From NCBI GenBank assembly GCA_934130005.1, contig CAKOXD010000018.1, forward strand, positions 1-6,148: a stretch of 6,148 nucleotides of DNA, in the 5' to 3' direction. The stretch comes from an uncultured Bacilli bacterium (GTDB taxonomy: Bacteria; Bacillota_I; Bacilli_A; RF39; UBA660). The notes beneath the pieces are model-generated. The model did not search any database. It was not told the DNA's origin and saw nothing but the letters and a program-made list of their open reading frames with translations. Each line of letters opens with the position of its first letter. Position 1 is the stretch's first letter. The position numbers and the translations under genes were made by a program. This document shows, one piece after another, positions 5,208-6,148 of this stretch.

Positions 5208-6148
5208 ATGGATATAAAAGAAAAAGCAAAAGAATTTGCAATTAATGCTCATAAAGGGCAAGTAAGAAAATCAGATAAAGAAAAACCAATGGTAATTCAT
5301 CCGATAAATGTTGCTAATATTTTAAAAGAATATAATTTTGATGATAATGTTATATCAGCAGGTTATTTACACGATGTAATTGAAGATACTAAATATACAA
5401 AAGAAGATTTATTAAAAGAATTTAATGAAGATATTGTATCTTTAGTTTTGGGAGCAAGTGAACCAGATAAAAGTTTAAGTTGGGAAGAAAGAAAACTACA
5501 TACTATTAATAGTATAAAAAAATTAGATTTAAGACATAAAGCAATTATTTGTGCTGATAAAATAAGTAATCTAGAAGACTTAAGAATAATCTTTGAAACA
5601 AAAGGTGAAAAAGATTTTTCAGCATTTAAAAGAGGTTACGAAAAACAAAAATGGTATTATACCGAAGTATATAAAAGTTTAATATCTAATGAAGATAAAG
5701 AATATTCAATGTTTACTAGATTAAAATTATTAATTGATGATGTCTTCGAGAATAAAAAGAATGATGAATTAGAAAGAAAAATATTTGAATGTAACGAAGA
5801 AGAGTATAAAAAATTAATCAAACTCCATTATAAGAAACAAGAAATACATAAAATGTTAAAAGTATTAACTAACACTAAACCATATGTAATTGAATTTACT
5901 GGGACTCCAAGAACTGGTAAAACAACTTTAATAAATAATTTATGTGATTTCTTTAAAATGGATGGTTTTGATGTTATTGCTTTGAAAGAATTTGCTACTT
6001 CAATTCAATGCAGTGAAGAGGCGTATGCAGAATTTGAAAATATAATTAAAAACGAAATACTTAAAAACACCTTAAAAGAATTAAAAGAAGCGATATCACA
6101 AAATCCAGATATTATATTAATAGATAGATCACTTTTTGATAGAACTAT
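5208..6148 (+). CDS. Fusion: RelA/SpoT-type HD hydrolase + P-loop kinase-like NTPase (3' end outside window)
   Basis: The frame is open from ATG 5208 to the window end (313 codons visible). Residues 1-185 match the HD hydrolase domain of RelA/SpoT/MESH1 proteins: AHKGQVRKSDK (14-24), His31 in VIHPINVA, AGYLHDVIEDT (51-61: His55, Asp56, Glu59, Asp60) and CADKISNLEDL (115-125, Asp117), all the expected metal and catalytic positions. The KRGYEKQKWYYTEVY stretch (141-155) is also typical of small Bacillota HD enzymes. These remove pyrophosphate from (p)ppGpp or act on related nucleotides. A charged helical linker follows, then from ~225 a P-loop NTPase: Walker A GTPRTGKTT (232-240) and ILIDRSLFDR (303-312), where the Asp-Arg pair recalls deoxynucleoside or thymidylate kinases. 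No RelA synthetase domain follows the HD part; the P-loop takes its place, so this is not a full-length Rel/SpoT. It is the fourth operon gene and likely acts on the pathway nucleotide. Confidence 0.85.
   Translation, partial: MDIKEKAKEFAINAHKGQVRKSDKEKPMVIHPINVANILKEYNFDDNVISAGYLHDVIEDTKYTKEDLLKEFNEDIVSLVLGASEPDKSLSWEERKLHTINSIKKLDLRHKAIICADKISNLEDLRIIFETKGEKDFSAFKRGYEKQKWYYTEVYKSLISNEDKEYSMFTRLKLLIDDVFENKKNDELERKIFECNEEEYKKLIKLHYKKQEIHKMLKVLTNTKPYVIEFTGTPRTGKTTLINNLCDFFKMDGFDVIALKEFATSIQCSEEAYAEFENIIKNEILKNTLKELKEAISQNPDIILIDRSLFDRT

Noticed and set aside
5208..6148. Full-length RelA/SpoT alarmone synthetase-hydrolase
   Set aside because: Only the HD hydrolase half is present; a Walker A P-loop domain follows where the synthetase and TGS domains should be.

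Overview
The window is very AT-rich (about a quarter G+C by eye). Every gene lies on the + strand, and the ribosome-binding sites are strong AGGAGG/AAGGAG types. Trp is always TGG, and no gene has an internal TGA, so the standard bacterial code (table 11) applies. This fits a low-GC Bacillota (Clostridia, Erysipelotrichia or another gut lineage) or an element living in one. The sequence alone cannot place it further, and I see no integrase, transposase, phage structural gene, tRNA, rRNA or CRISPR array.

Layout: (1) 1-326 is the C-terminal end of a gene whose last ~60 residues look like a WYL ligand-sensing domain. (2) 327-379 is a 53-base gap with a compact regulatory element: a hairpin carrying a perfect TATAAT in its apical part, the AGGAGG of the next gene in its 3' arm, and a T6 tract straight after. 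(3) 380-895 is a small stand-alone HAD phosphatase. (4) 899-3217 is a 772-residue fusion of a second, C2-capped HAD phosphatase, an unassigned helical middle region and a C-terminal type I phosphoribosyltransferase (PRTase). (5) 3214-5175 is a 653-residue fusion of a PfkB/ribokinase-family sugar or nucleoside kinase and a GlmS/AgaS-like SIS (sugar isomerase) region. (6) 5208 to the window end is the start of a fusion between a RelA/SpoT/MESH1-type HD hydrolase and a P-loop kinase-like NTPase; its 3' end lies outside.

Genes 3-6 look like one operon: a 3-base gap, then a 4-base ATGA overlap, then a 32-base gap. Together they encode two phosphatases, a PRPP-dependent transferase, a PfkB kinase, a sugar-phosphate isomerase, a nucleotide pyrophosphohydrolase-like HD enzyme and a P-loop kinase. 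The set looks like a pathway that makes, salvages or destroys a phosphorylated sugar or nucleotide-like small molecule. I do not recognise it as a named pathway. The isomerase + PfkB kinase + HAD phosphatase trio has the same chemical logic as ADP-heptose synthesis (GmhA/HldE/GmhB), but here a PRTase replaces the nucleotidyltransferase and an alarmone-hydrolase-type HD enzyme is added. A role in signalling, stress or conflict is plausible but is inference only.
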